This document shows positions 18,010-31,599 of a stretch of 64,000 nt of DNA, in pieces. The notes beneath the pieces are model-generated. The model worked only from the letters and a program-made list of their open reading frames with translations, made no database searches and was not told where the DNA came from. The DNA is taken from contig NC_060213.1 of NCBI RefSeq assembly GCF_021130785.1, positions 68,215,001-68,279,000 on the forward strand, written 5' to 3'. The DNA is from Homalodisca vitripennis. Its lineage: Eukaryota; Arthropoda; Insecta; Hemiptera; Cicadellidae. Made by a program: the position numbers and the translations under genes. Positions within the stretch are counted from its first letter, which is position 1. Every line of letters starts with the position of its first letter.

Positions 18010-19469
18010 GCAGTATTAAATTGGTAACGTCAAATACTCGGGATATTGTAGTTATTTAACAGGATTTTTCTTTGATTTTTGCATGAAAAAAGATTCAATT
18101 TATTGAATACTTTTAATTTGAATTGGTTTATATACATATATTGGTTTATGATAAGAAATTATTGAATTGCAAAATATATTTGTGAAACTAAATGAATAGA
18201 ATTTGATAGAACACAATAATTCTCTCTAAATTTTTTTACTTTTAATGTAAAACAAAGAAATTATCAAGGGCTGCCCGTACTTGAAACTGCATTAAAACTG
18301 CATTTCGCTGTCGTTCTCATCATGTTAAAGATAGTAAGGAAAACATGCATGGTGGCATAAAAAAATTTTTTAGCATGTATTATGACCTTTCGAACAGTTA
18401 ATAACACTCAGCATCTTTCTGTTACTTCAATTAACTAAAGTGATAGTTTAATATAAGTTGACTGTAAAATGTTACACAACAAACATATATAGGTACTAGT
18501 TCGATCCAAATGTTATAGGAGGGAGATTGTAACCCTGGCTAAAACTAATTCAATTACATTTGCCATACAGATACGTATATGAGTGATACTAAATTTGTTA
18601 GATTATAATTTTTTTTATAAATCTGGTTATTGTTAAAGTTGTAAAATGTAATTAATCTCACAATTATTCAACTGTAATTCCAAAATAATATTTTAATGTT
18701 TATTATTAATTCAGCACAGAGAGGTATTTAAGGGAAACAAGCCAATATTTCTGTGGCCTATTGAAAAAGGAATTCATTAGGGCTTCCCTGGACTATAGCT
18801 GTCACTCACTTTTTTAAGATTGTATAGGCCTAATAACACTGCTATTACAGCCTGGGACAATTAGTACACATAGTTTTATGCAAAAAAAGCCTAATCGACT
18901 TGTACTAAAGCTGTGACCAATTTCTTTTGTTAGAGCTAAGTTCATAATCACTTCTAAGTTTTCTAAACATAGTAAAAAACATCACATAGATATGTGTGAC
19001 ATGTTCTCCAGATAAAAAAACGCACGACTGCCTTATGTTTCTTTATTTAATATAAAACAACGAAAATTCATTGCACTATTGATACAAGATTTTCTACACG
19101 TTTGATTATGTTTTTGGAATAATTAAAATTTTCAAATATAGAAAGGCGTAAATCTCAAACTTATAAATAATAACCATATATCATTTTCTAACTGTAATAA
19201 CTCCTAAACTGAAGACCGTATGAAACATTTTTCTCTATGTTATTATGAGGATTTTTAAATGGACAAATTAAATACCATATTATTCGCTACATCAAGTAAT
19301 AAAGGGTTTGTTGAGCACTATGTTTAACCTCAATATACTTTACGGGGTATTAATGTTGTCTAACTTCTGCTTAATAAATCGCTAGTTATATCATTTTACA
19401 ACTGTAACTATTGCTTCAGGTTGTCATTTTAAACACCAGTTATAAAAGTAGTTTTATTTATGATAGGTT

Positions 19470-19558
<89 letters not shown>

Positions 19559-22500
19559 ATGCAGTTTACTGTAAATATAGTTTTTAGGTGTTGTTAAAAT
19601 ATAGAAAATATAAAATATAAAACTAGTTGTTTTATACAAATGTATTACTATATTTTCTATAGTATTAAAAAAGCTAGTATTAATTTAGTAGTTTTCTATG
19701 TATAAATTAGCTAAAACCTTAAGTTTAATGTTACTGTGTTTTAATGGATTCTGTTTACTAAGTGGTATTTTATTACAATACATATAGAATGAACAAAATT
19801 AATATGTGCGAAAAGATCATGTAATGCACCCCAAGATTTTTAAAATGACAAGAATATGGTTCTAACTATCAGCTCCTAAATTTATTAGTCAGCTGATTAT
19901 TCTATAATATTTTAAACATTATTAATGTACGATTAGTAAGCGTTAGGTAAAAATAGGGTGCAATTAAATCTTCATTGCTCAGTTATATTATTACATAATA
20001 ACTAAATCAAAGGAATCCATACAAATTATTACTCAATGAATAGATCTAAGTTCCATAAATAAAATATTATTGAAATAAAGCGTGATTTATCACATGTTCA
20101 ATGAACTTTGGTATTCAGGAAACAAAAATCTAATTTTAAAAGCATTTTGCTCTGTCCACTATTCAATTATAACGCAAAAGAGATGCTTTTCTTTGACGTC
20201 ACAGCATGTTTTAGTTGCTATGTAAAGGACAAAGAATTAGACATTTAATCACAGTGCATTGCCTTATATACAATAATATTTCATTATTTATTTTATCAAC
20301 CAATTATAAATAATAATTTTTTATGGTTTCATGATTTTTAGTTTGGGTAATAGTATATATTATTGAAGTATTAAATCCATCCTGTAATAAATAATTTCAG
20401 ATATTCCTTATTTATGTTTCAGTATTATAAATTAATACAATTAGTTGTCTAAGTTAAAATAAAAATATGGCTTTCTTCATAATCGGGAGTAACACTTTAT
20501 GTGAAGCTGAAATCCTGGATTATTTGTGTACTGGTCTACTAAATTTCCCACAGTTATATAATATGTTAATATAATGTATTCAAAATGCAGAAATTTACCA
20601 AATTAAACCCTAACTAGACGTATGTATATATGTATATAGGCTTTAAAAATTTGAGTATTTTGAAAAGTTATGCTTAAACTATATTAAGTGTAACCTGAAT
20701 ATAATGATATAATTGTGAAAATGTTATAGCAGTTAAGGAAGTAAAAGTTTTCAAAATATCTAGAATTAATACAAGAATTGCTACTAGTAAGTATTTCAAA
20801 AGAATTATGGTTTTCTCATTGTTAACTATTAGGTCGGTATTCACATATATCCTTTATTGATATAACAAGGATAATGTTATGGTTATTACAGTTTAATTTT
20901 TATTCAATTTTTAATTGGGTGAAACAATGTAATGTAATTTGAGTATGGTTATTAAACAAGATTGTGTTGAGTATTTGTACACAATTTACGACAGTTCTAA
21001 TACTATTTTACAACATGTATACTATAATGACTAGAAATCATTACGGTGGTAATTAGACTTCAGTCCAATAAGGAACAGGGCCACTGCTGGGCAGGCAAAC
21101 ATATTGCAGCTGTTTGCTGGAGGACATTGCCAAGAGCAATTAATTTATTATGATCATTCATTAATTATAAACACCTTCTTTATTTATTGTAATACAATTT
21201 GTAAATAATTGTGAAAGTATCATGGTAAAAATGAACACTGTGCAGAAATATTAAAATCGTAACCCTTCCCCAATATATACGTATTTATTAATACTGATTG
21301 ATGGCATATCTATCCTAAAGTTCCATCACAACCTGTGGGACTTAAAAAATATTAGGATTCGAAAATGTTGTCATAGGGAAAAATCGTACTGCACAGGAAC
21401 AAGAAATATGCTACTGATGGTTATTTTACAAATATTTCTCTCCACTTTCCACTCTTCTTGTGTCGCTAGACCAGAAAGGTAATACGAAACCAAAGTGATG
21501 TGATTGGAAAACATTAAGTAAACGAAATCATATGTTTTATTTATTATTATTGTAAACAATACTCCTTCCCACATTCTAACCGTTCTCAGGATACAAGATC
21601 AGATTTAATAATTTATTTTACTATGTAGGGTTGTATTTAGAAAACCTTAATTGATAAATGATCATTTTTGCAGCTTTTACTACACCAATAGCAGACCCGC
21701 AATTTCAGTTTCTCCATATGGGACATCATTGAGACCTTTTGACAGAAAACGTCTATCGCATGAGGTTTAGGGGCCACGCAAGACTTAAACCTCAGTGATT
21801 GCATTTCAAACTTCAGCATCTTCTTGAGTAGGTTAATACTAACATACACGCTGTCGCATCGTTACATAAATCTAATCAAACGCTAATGAAGGAAAGGTTA
21901 TGTAGGCAATTGCAGAGTAGTAAAGGATTTACAAAGTCACAACAATACTTTTTTTATGAAGCTAAAGAACTAATCATGATATGAGACATTGATCTAGTAG
22001 ATCCAGCTGGTGGAACTGGCTTTTCAAGCGTTATTGCGCAGTTATTTTTCATTATTTGAAGGCGTAACTTAATTATCCACATATAATTAGACATCAAATC
22101 ATTACAACCTTAGAATAAAAATTAATTTTGATTATTTAACTAAAGTGGCTATATAAACAATGCAGGAGTACACTAAACCATGTCTCACGTAAACCCCTTC
22201 ACTGATATTTTGTACAACATTCTATGACTTAAGCTCATTTCAATGTGAAATGTATGCTACTAGTGCTACTATGTCATGCATTAAAAATCGTATGATTGTA
22301 ATAAGTCCGTTTAATAATAATTTAATTATTTTTACCTTGATTTTATACTTACCTAATATAATAATTTTGTTTACATTTAACACAATCCGGTATAGTGACA
22401 TTCACCATCGCAGACCTTAATGTTGCTTCTATAGAGATTTACTTTACAGATAATTTCTTTCTCAAAATATTGTGTGGATACAAACAGATATAAATACAAA
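18010..22500. other. AT-rich non-coding stretch
   Basis: Contains the compound microsatellite at 19.5 kb. GCCACTGCTGGGCAGGC near 21080 echoes a CCACTGCTGGGC motif common in insect repeats, too short to call. Frames at 21371-21574 and 21637-21849 lack motifs. Confidence 0.55.
19476..19557. repeat. (AT)n(GT)n compound microsatellite
   Basis: (AT)~22 followed by (GT)17 and TATGTATG. Confidence 0.98.
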
Positions 22501-22506
22501 AACGAA

Positions 22507-22845
22507 ATATCTCCTCAAGTGAAAGGATTTTCTAAAACTTCGCCAATCATTGAATAAAGTACATCAGACATAACGTAGGGTATTATATAGTTTAGTTTGA
22601 CTCTGTTATGACAGTAAAAGTATGATATACATTACATAAATTATCTCTTGAATATGTAAAGCTTCGCAAGAAGAAGATTGTTTAGCCTCTTGAGTGATAG
22701 GTTTCGCTAAAACTCGGAAAACTATAGAATAAACTACATCAGGGATTCCACAGTTTACCCTATACATTTCCCAAGTCATTGCAGTAATAGTTTGGTAGGC
22801 ATTACATAAACTTGCTGTTGAATATGTAAAGTAGCTCCTCATGGA
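22507..22845. repeat. ~173-bp tandem repeat, two diverged copies
   Basis: Paired landmarks: CTCAAGTGAAAGGATTTTC and TCTTGAGTGATAGGTTTCGC; ACATCAG at 22561 and 22736; ATTACATAAA at 22631 and 22801, each followed by TTGAATATGTAAAG. The minus strand has a 78-codon open frame across the right copy that matches nothing I know. Confidence 0.8.
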
Positions 22846-24164
22846 GGCATAGCCCTCATAAAGGAGGCCGCGTTACATCTCTTGTGGTTGCATAAGGCGA
22901 TAATTAATAATTAAGTCTGCTTCTAATGTAACTATATCACAGACTGAGCATAACGTAAATTTCTTAAAATAGAGCAAACAAAGTTAAAATGGTTTCGCAG
23001 AAAAAACGATAGTTTAGTCGAGTCTATGTATTTTAAAGGAAATAAAAAGTAAACTATCATTAAATAGTACAGATTTTATAATTAAAGGTAAACAGAATTC
23101 AACACCAACAAATAATATTTTGTCTTTTAAAGTTATTGTGTACAAGGCTTTGTCCTCCTAGGAATATTTGAATATAATTGTGTAATTTATACTTTAGACA
23201 TTACTTACAAGGAAATAATGTTTTAATTTCAAATGTTGTAAAAGTAAATGATATTACATAATAATATCTGAACTCACAATAATGATGATTAGAGGTGTTT
23301 ATATCAGAGAACACAAACCATCAAGGGACTACAAAAGAGTTTTCTTGTTAGAAGAGAGCTTATCAGAAAGGACGATGAAATTATCCACTGGAGGATTTCT
23401 CGGTGTGTTTACAGTAATGCACTTATACCATTCTGTGGCAACTGCATTATCTCTTGCTGTTATTTAGTCAAGCTTCTGACTCAGCTTATCTTAGACTATG
23501 AAAGACTACTTTACCAATCCGGCATATGATTATTAAAAAAAAACAAATGAGCGCATATTTATTATTATTTATTTTTTGTGTGATTTGAGCAAGAGTTATT
23601 TATGAGTAGAAATGTAAATCATGACTGGTATTCGTAAGCCAAGAAATTGTTATAAAAGTATATCGGAAAATACTTTATATAAAAAATAAAATCAAACATA
23701 CAGAATAGTTTTTGTAATTTAATTACACTTTTCTTTTATTCACCCTTGTTACTGTCACAGGTAGTTTCAATTAACGCTTAATTGGTTTTAACCAACATTC
23801 CAGTAAAGCGAGATGGTTATTACACTCATTAACCTTAATGTAATGAATTAGAAAATTACTATGACATCACTTATTTAGCATTAGTATTGTTGTATATAAT
23901 TTAAATTATTTCTTAGTTCTGACAATCCGTAGGTAGCAGGTTGATTACTAACAGTTTTAAACAGTCAATAGGTTTAATACTCTAAGATTAATAAATTTTT
24001 CTTTTATTTATATTAGTTCCAGTCTATAATTTGTCTATATAATGTGTATAAGTCAGGCTATTTGTTTTATCGTTGTCTCTAAAAGACGTTATACTTTTCT
24101 TAAGTTTCAAGTAGTTTTAGCTAATATATTTTGTTGTAAATGATGTATTTTGTTATTATTGCTG

Positions 24165-24372
24165 TTTTTAGATCGGACTTAGACTAAAAGGACCGGTATT
24201 TGACATTTTTTAACCTAAGTAAGTTTTGAAAACCTACACATGTATTTATTTTCTTGAACAAGGCAATAAGGTAAACTGAACTGTTGAACTGGAGATTCCT
24301 TAGACCGGACGAATATTACAAGGGCCAGAAGTATACAGGTTCTGATTGAAGTTGATTTTCTTGACCTTTAAA
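24165..24372 (+). repeat. Isolated unit of the 55.5-kb repeat family
   Basis: It contains GACCGGACGAATATTACAAG, GGGCCAGAAGTATACAGG and TGATTGAAGTTG in the same order and spacing as the unit at 56056-56105, with the preceding TTTTCTTGAACAAGGCAATA AGGTAAACT block also matching 55605 and 55995. Confidence 0.5.
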
Positions 24373-24489
24373 TTTTCATATTTTCTTTATAAATGCATTA
24401 TGACAAGGAACTCATCTGTGGAGTCTTAAATATAATTCATTATAACCAGAACTAGGACTCGCAAAACAAAAATGAATCAGTAATAGTTG

Positions 24490-24700
24490 ATTTAACTTTT
24501 GAATCTCACAGCCATAAGTTCTGAAATAATCAGCACTTTACTTTGAAAAATATCATAGGTCTCCATCATATTAATCATAGAAGCTTTCTCTGAGAAGGCT
24601 ACGTCCTCGCTTACCCTGAAAATTGACTGCGAGGTTGCGTGTAACTCCCATAAGGTAGTACTCACATAAAATGATTCTTGAGTATGTAAGTGCATGTTAT
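24490..24700. repeat. Dispersed third copy of the 22.5-kb repeat
   Basis: Ordered weak matches to the right-hand copy: ATAGGT, ATAGAA, TTACCCT, TTGC-GT, ACATAAAATGATTCTTGAGT then ATGTAAG. The homology is inferred from order and spacing rather than from a long identity. Confidence 0.45.
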
Positions 24701-27439
24701 TTTATAAACTGCATTTGGTTTTGTTATTTATTTAAGATGTTTATTTGATACTGTATGCCCTGATTCAACAGAATGTTTGACGACGGTTTACTTTTATATA
24801 TTTGCGCATTTTTTATATGGAAAGTGTTCATTAAATATTGTCCCAGTGTTCTAGTTTTCAAATAGAAAAATTACAAAACTTGGCAATCGTTTTCATGAAT
24901 TTCAGATTTTTTTTATTTTAAAACTTTATCTTTGGGGTTTTCTATTATTAGCAATAGTTTGATGTGTGTTTTATGAGCAACCGTTAATTAACATGTTTTT
25001 TATGTATTTTATTCAATAAAGTGTTGTTTTATTCAATAAAGAGCCAATTTGTTCATTTCCTATGTCTGAAAAAAGCTGTATCTTTAGAGCTTTAAAAATC
25101 CTTCATGATTGAGGTGGTTTATTACTTATAATTTATAACATATTGGCGATTATACTTTTTTTACTTACAAAGCTCTTGTTCCGAAAGCAAAGATATTATT
25201 TGAAAAGCTATTATTACTGGCCTAAACAAATTTTAAACTATTTAAAATTATACAAAACTTAAAAAAAAAGAAAAATACTACTTCAATCTCAATACTTTTT
25301 AGAAAGCAAGAAAAGGCTGTACTACATAAAGATACAAAGGAGCGTATATCAATTTTTGCCATTTTGATACAAAGGCAGACCCCTCTCCTCTTAAAATGCC
25401 CGTAATGCTTTCAGATTTAAGGAAATAAATCAACTAAAATATTTCAAGCGTTTGATAAATTACAGAAGATTAATAAATTTATAGGTTTTAAATTATAATA
25501 TTACAGTACTTTATATTCCCAATAATTTACATTTCAAATGAATATTTTACTATCGCCATGAATATTATCGCTTTGCTTGTTTCTTAAAATCATATAATGA
25601 AACTTTTTCTGAAAAACAAATATTAAATAGTTAACGGCCATATACTTTACCGTAGAGTAATAGCCAGTGTTGAGAACGCAATATTCTGTTTTATATGTTT
25701 TCTTATAAAGTATTTATGTAAGATTATATACACAATTTTTCTGTGAAATAGCGTATTTATTCATAACAACCTAAGTTTTCATATTACCACGTCTTCTTTT
25801 AAACCTAGCCGAAATTACAATAGAAAGACTGCAATATTCTTGATACTAATACTAAATATATTTGAAACGTAACAATCAGATTACTTTAAATTTTAATTTG
25901 TAAGGTTCAAATGAATACCAGCAATGTAACGCCAGCAAATACATAACTTTATAATTTACCATTTAATAAATATATATAGCATATAGAATTATGGTCTGAT
26001 AATTTTGTAATATTATCTTTACCTCATGTTGTTTATATCCTTTTAAAAACTGCTCTTGCTTAGATTACTTTCAATGCAATTATTTGAAAATAACTGTAAG
26101 TTGAATATGTTCTCTCTATATTATACACTTTATCTATCCACTATTTATGTGATTTGTGACCCATTCTTGAAAATTACTCATTAAAGCACCGCCTTCTAAG
26201 GTTTCACGGCTTGTTGACAAATCCTGGGATGGTTAATTGACATATTATAATTTATAGCTTCATTAGTGATTACCAATTACCAAGTAAAATATTTCATACT
26301 CTGTAGAATACATATTTCAAATAGGGTATAACGCTAACATGTTGGTACAACATTATAGATGTGGTTATGTAAGTAACCATTAACGGTTTGGCTTATATAA
26401 ACCTATACCTTACAAAAATGGTTTATGTGAATGTTTCAGAATCTAAATTGGACATTAAATACTAAAATATTTAAATAGGTGAATTATCGTAATTAATAGT
26501 GAATTAATAGCTGTGAACCAAAAGAATCCATTCATTGTAAAGCCACTCTGATTTATCTTTGTAAATAGACAGGCGATGCATAGATCAAACATTGCAACTG
26601 TTAATCAGAGCAATTATTAGGAAATTTAACCTACATCCATGTACATCCGAAGAAGGCTACTCAAGGTGGCATTAATGGGTTTCACAAACCATAATACTGA
26701 AATTGTTTCACTTAATTAAGTCGGGAGTTTTATATGTTTAAATGTTAAGAATAAATTGGGGATGATTTTTTTGCAGTATACTAGAGGACAACAAATGGCA
26801 AGTTGCTTTAATTGTTTAAAACCTAAATTTACGAACAAATAGCCATTATATTTATTCTCACGTTTAACCATTTTCTTCTCATTTAATGACTATTGGAATT
26901 AATGACATATGAAATATACACAAATCGGAGTTCTTCTAATAAAATTATAAAATCTCGACGGCCTTTAATCATATGGTGATAAATCAAAACTCATGTATCT
27001 ATAGGTTAAGCACATTTACCTTAAATTTATATGCACATACTAGAGGTTAATTTCTTTTTAAACGCATAGCTATAGAAAATAAGTACATTAGGCATAAATT
27101 ACACAGTCTAATAGTAAAACATCGAACACTTTGTTAAAATAAAGATATTCAAAAGAATTTGAGCTCAATTGTCATACCAAATATAAGTTTATGTTATAAA
27201 CGGTTATAGTATAAAGAGACAGATACACGGGAAAGACCATGTATTTTCTTTCTTGCTTAATTCAATACGGTTTTTTCCTGGACCAATAAAAACCAGTATC
27301 TCAAGTTGCTAGTCTCTGAGACCTGATTGTCAATAGTTATCACGGATACAGGCAGTGTTTTTGACAGACAGAATGTTCTTTGAATTTTAAATGAATGGCC
27401 AAGATGAATGTATATACCTAACTTCTAGTCAGTAAAATT

Positions 27440-27600
27440 TTTATATCATGAAATTATTGCACTTGCGGGCACACCAAAACCTTTTATCTAGACGACATTC
27501 TATGAAGATTTCTCCTTCAACCGGACAGACGGACGGAACACGACACGATTTACATTAGTCGAACCCAACCATCCGAGCCGATAAGAGCTCTAACGTATCG
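27440..27600 (+). repeat. Possible repeat remnant with GGACAGACGGACGG
   Basis: TTGCACTTGCGGGCACACCA, TCCTTCAACCGGACAGACGG and ACGGAACACGACACGATT. It is GC-richer than its surroundings. The GACAGACGGACGG tail resembles that of the 15.5-kb repeat, but the bodies do not align. Confidence 0.3.
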
Positions 27601-28939
27601 CACTGCAGAGTTCCAGGTACCTAAACACATTCTGTTTTGTCTGTCGTGTTGTACTTGAGTTAGAAGATTTTACAATTATTTATTTAATTTATTGCTTAAT
27701 ATTACTCTTTTTGGCGTCTGTGGGAGTGTGTCAAGAGTGTGAACTGTGATGTTAATGGTCACGTTACGTTACATAACAGTCAAGTCTGTTTGGTTTTAGT
27801 ATTTATTATAAATTTAAATAGATTGCAATTAATAATTTTCGTACTAGTTTTAGTTCAGAAAAACTGATCTTATATACTTATGTGAAGTATGAGAAAATAT
27901 TGTTGGCCAAATTTATTTGACAATTAATTGTTTATTTTCCACAATTCAGGCTTGCTGTGATATGTATCATACTGTTAGGGTTAACACACAACAATGATCA
28001 GCTAAAGTACACGTTGTTAGTACATAAATTGTAAATTGACATTATAGCTTACATTTATAACTGTCATAATACGCGTAGTATAACGGTATGTAGTTCACTG
28101 TATACATTCATTTTACAATGAGGTCATATGTTTTCGTTTATACGAGTATATTTAATGCGAGTAAACGAGTAACGTTTGAAATAATCTAATAAGTGCAAAT
28201 AAATGTCTCAGCTGACGATATGCTATTTGGTAATAGATGTAATAGCTGCCGATTTTTCATAAGTAGAGAACGTATTTTGAAATATAGGTTGGTATAGGAA
28301 GACTTTTGCTCGGAAGAACATAGTAATATTACCTACTAATAAATATATGACATACAAATTTCCTATTCCAATATTGGAAAAATTCACATAAATTAATTAC
28401 GAGATAAAATTGGTGATAGTTGCAAACTTAGCATTTGCAATATTAAAATAGTATGAGGCGTGGTACACATTTAATTTTAGAGTTTCATTTTCCATAAAAA
28501 TAATATTAATTAAATAGTAAATTCTAGCTAATACATATATTTATGTTTACTTGCCTTTCTCAAAATCCACAAACGTCTTATTGTGCTAATACCTCATTAA
28601 TCGCAGCCTCCTGTGAGAATGTGTTACTACTGGAGCCTTATAAACCCATGTAAACGTAACAGAATATGTGTTAAGGTAATTTTACAGTTAGAAGGATCTT
28701 CACATACTAGATATCCCTTATAAAATGTGTTTATCAAATTATAAAATTTCTTTAAAATATTTCTTTTATTATAGCATCTGCCCTGGAATAAACATCAGAG
28801 GTTTTAAAGAACTAGACATATTTTAATCCCATTAGCAATAAAAATAAGAATATAACATAGGCCATCACTAAGAAACTACGACCTAAACCAAAAGTGATTT
28901 GTACGTTATGTTTGCAATAAGACACCCTGTTAAATTTAA

Positions 28940-28980
28940 TCTTATTATTATTTATTATTACTACTATTATTATTATTTTA
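28940..28980. repeat. (TTA)n microsatellite
   Basis: Imperfect TTA/TAC trinucleotide run. Confidence 0.8.
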
Positions 28981-29652
28981 AACAACACTAAATAAAAAGA
29001 TTTGTAGTTGACAGAAGTTACGCTATTGCAGTGAATGATGACAAAATAGAAATGCGCAGTTATGTATTGTTACTCTCTTCCTATGTAGAATTGTGTGACG
29101 TTGTAGAAGGATGAGATCTGCTTTACCCTATCCATGTTTCATTTTCCCACTTTAACATTCACGCCAACACTTTCCGGCCAGGGAAATGACGTGCTGAGTG
29201 TTCCACCTTGAAATTAATGTGTTTAAAATGTTATACCATCGAAACTACTAACAGACATCCATTTTCGACATATATTGTACATGGAGCCTGTTAATACTCT
29301 AATTTACCAACATACTATTTGTGGTGCCTACACTATTAATTATATAGACCTTCATTGTATTATTATTTTAAAAGTAGTTAGTTACTTCTTTCAAGAAATG
29401 TAATTTAATTACACACTTCGCCCGGCTCTTGCTCTAAATAATACATAATTTAAATACATTACCTCACAATATAAAATTAGATAAGGAGGTACTTAAAGCA
29501 TGGTAGAATAAAGTAATAAAAGACATAAGTGTTTACATACGTGTATAAAATCTGTATTATTTATGCAGAACGTATTTATTACAGACTACATTTTAGGTAA
29601 TGCATTAGTAAATATTTTATAAATAAACCGATTTAATTTAAATATACTTATT

Positions 29653-29654
<2 letters not shown>

Positions 29655-29707
<53 letters not shown>
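29655..29707. repeat. (AT)n microsatellite
   Basis: About 26 AT units. Confidence 0.98.
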
Positions 29708-29709
<2 letters not shown>

Positions 29710-30489
29710 CTAACCTCAATATGTTGTCAATATTTACTCAATGTAACACGAGAAATTTATAGTATCGTTTTATATCATTTACACTATTTGAAAATAGATT
29801 TAGTCTTACTGCTTTCACTGCAACAAGTACTGTAACTATATAGTATGGTAATAGTCGGAGCAATCCGGAATATAAATTAAAAACACTCTTTTACTTGCAG
29901 GACTACTTCCAATGTGCCAGTTCAAAACTTAAATTGTAAAAATCTAATTATTTAGATTAGTGGAAATTAATGTAAAATAGTTTTCAAAGACTTCCATTAC
30001 ATTGCTATCCGAATTAGAAATTATCATAGCATACCATATTTACAAGGTGATTCAGGTTACTTAAAACAAGTAGTCAACCTTACAGCAAACAAACGTGGAA
30101 GGTGAATCGTGTATATTGTAGGCACTATTGAACTGTCAAGGCTACCACTCCAAAAATATTATTACTTGTTTTCTTTGAGGTAGCTTAGAATATTACTAAT
30201 CAGTAAAAAAATAAGTAGTTTTAGTTCGAAAATATTGTTTTAGTTTTAGTTTCAGTTATGGATTTTAGAATATAATACTAAAATAATTGTTTAAATTCAA
30301 ATGTGTTTAGATACTGACAAACTTTTGAAATTTATTGCTGGTTGTCGAGTGTTAGGCCACATGACGTTCAGTCAGTTTCATTTGAAGGCAGTTGTAATAA
30401 TCAAAAGTTATGTAATAATCATAAACAATTTTTTACATAGACTAGGATGATTAATTCGGTTATATATATTATTTGTTATTAAGTGTATA

Positions 30490-30560
30490 TATTAACTAGC
30501 TGTACACTTAGCTTTGTGAGACATTCTAACATGATGGGATAGGAATTTTATCAGACATAT
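30490..30560 (-). mobile_element. Possible decayed Helitron-like 3' end
   Basis: AACTAGCTGTACACTTAGCT at 30494 resembles the reverse complement of the end at 60311 (AACTAGCAGTTGCCCGCGGC). The match is short and degenerate. Confidence 0.3.
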
Positions 30561-31599
30561 CTATGGGCCAAAACTTTCAAAAATGATCTCAGGCACTATC
30601 AATTTATAATGGTTATATAAATTATGTAGTTTTCCATGTAAATGTCAGGGAAACTCTGTTTTATATTAGAAAAGTATGAAGTACACGACATACATTCCGG
30701 AAATTTACGTTCTTGAGATATTAACAGAAATTTTAGTACAGGCTGTTAAATAAATTAGTTGGAGCATGTAATGGACTAGTTTAGAAGATTTGTTTTTATG
30801 TATCGATGAAATATCACTTCAGGGCATTGTATGTCTTCATTGTGCCATAAAGAATGTTTTAATCGATAGGCTATTTTTCTTATTGTTCCTAGTAAATGTG
30901 TTCTTTACGTATTGTCTCATAGCACAGTGATATACAGGTATTTAAGAAAGTTAGACATTTGAAATATTCTTTGCATCTTAGCATACTGTATTTTCCTGTT
31001 AATAAAATATTTCAATAATTGTGTCAGCTGTTTTAATAATAAATCAAGTGTAAACCTAATATAAAAATGAGTAATATAAGAGTATGAAATCACTGTATAT
31101 TTGTGAATATAACACAATGTAGTACTTTGAGTAAAGTATTACATAAAGTTTGAAAAATATACTGAGTTGGTTTACATGCTGTGATGAGCAACTCTCCGTA
31201 AATTAATTGACAAACTCATCTAACTAACAGATAAACTTTTACTATTGATTGTGTTAAAATCTAGTTTCCGTAAGTATGTTAATTAGTTATAACATTAATA
31301 ATTGTAGCCTATATACATTTGGAGTCTTAATCAATTTAATAAACATATATTTTGAAGACTAAATAAATAATCAGTAAGTAATGGAACAAATCGTTTTTAA
31401 AATGTGACAATGTTACGCCATAGGAGATTCCTAACCATTATTGAATAATAAGCAAATAAAATAAATAAAACATGCCTTTTATTTCAAGCGATTATCAGAT
31501 ACATCTGTTTTTCATAATAACTCACGTCAACATGATACAATATATTTTAGACACTAAACTTATTTAAAAACAGTTAAAAGTACAAAGTTAAAAGTATAA

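Larger units (their letters stand above)
24701..31599. other. AT-rich non-coding stretch
   Basis: Apart from the features listed inside it, no coding or RNA gene is visible. TTTATTCAATAAAG is directly repeated at about 25008-25041. Confidence 0.55.

Noticed and set aside
21060..21130. Insect repeat fragment around CCACTGCTGGGC
   Set aside because: The match is only 12 bases and nothing else aligns.
23282..23467. 61-codon plus-strand open frame
   Set aside because: No domain, splice signal or repeat context. The length is expected by chance.
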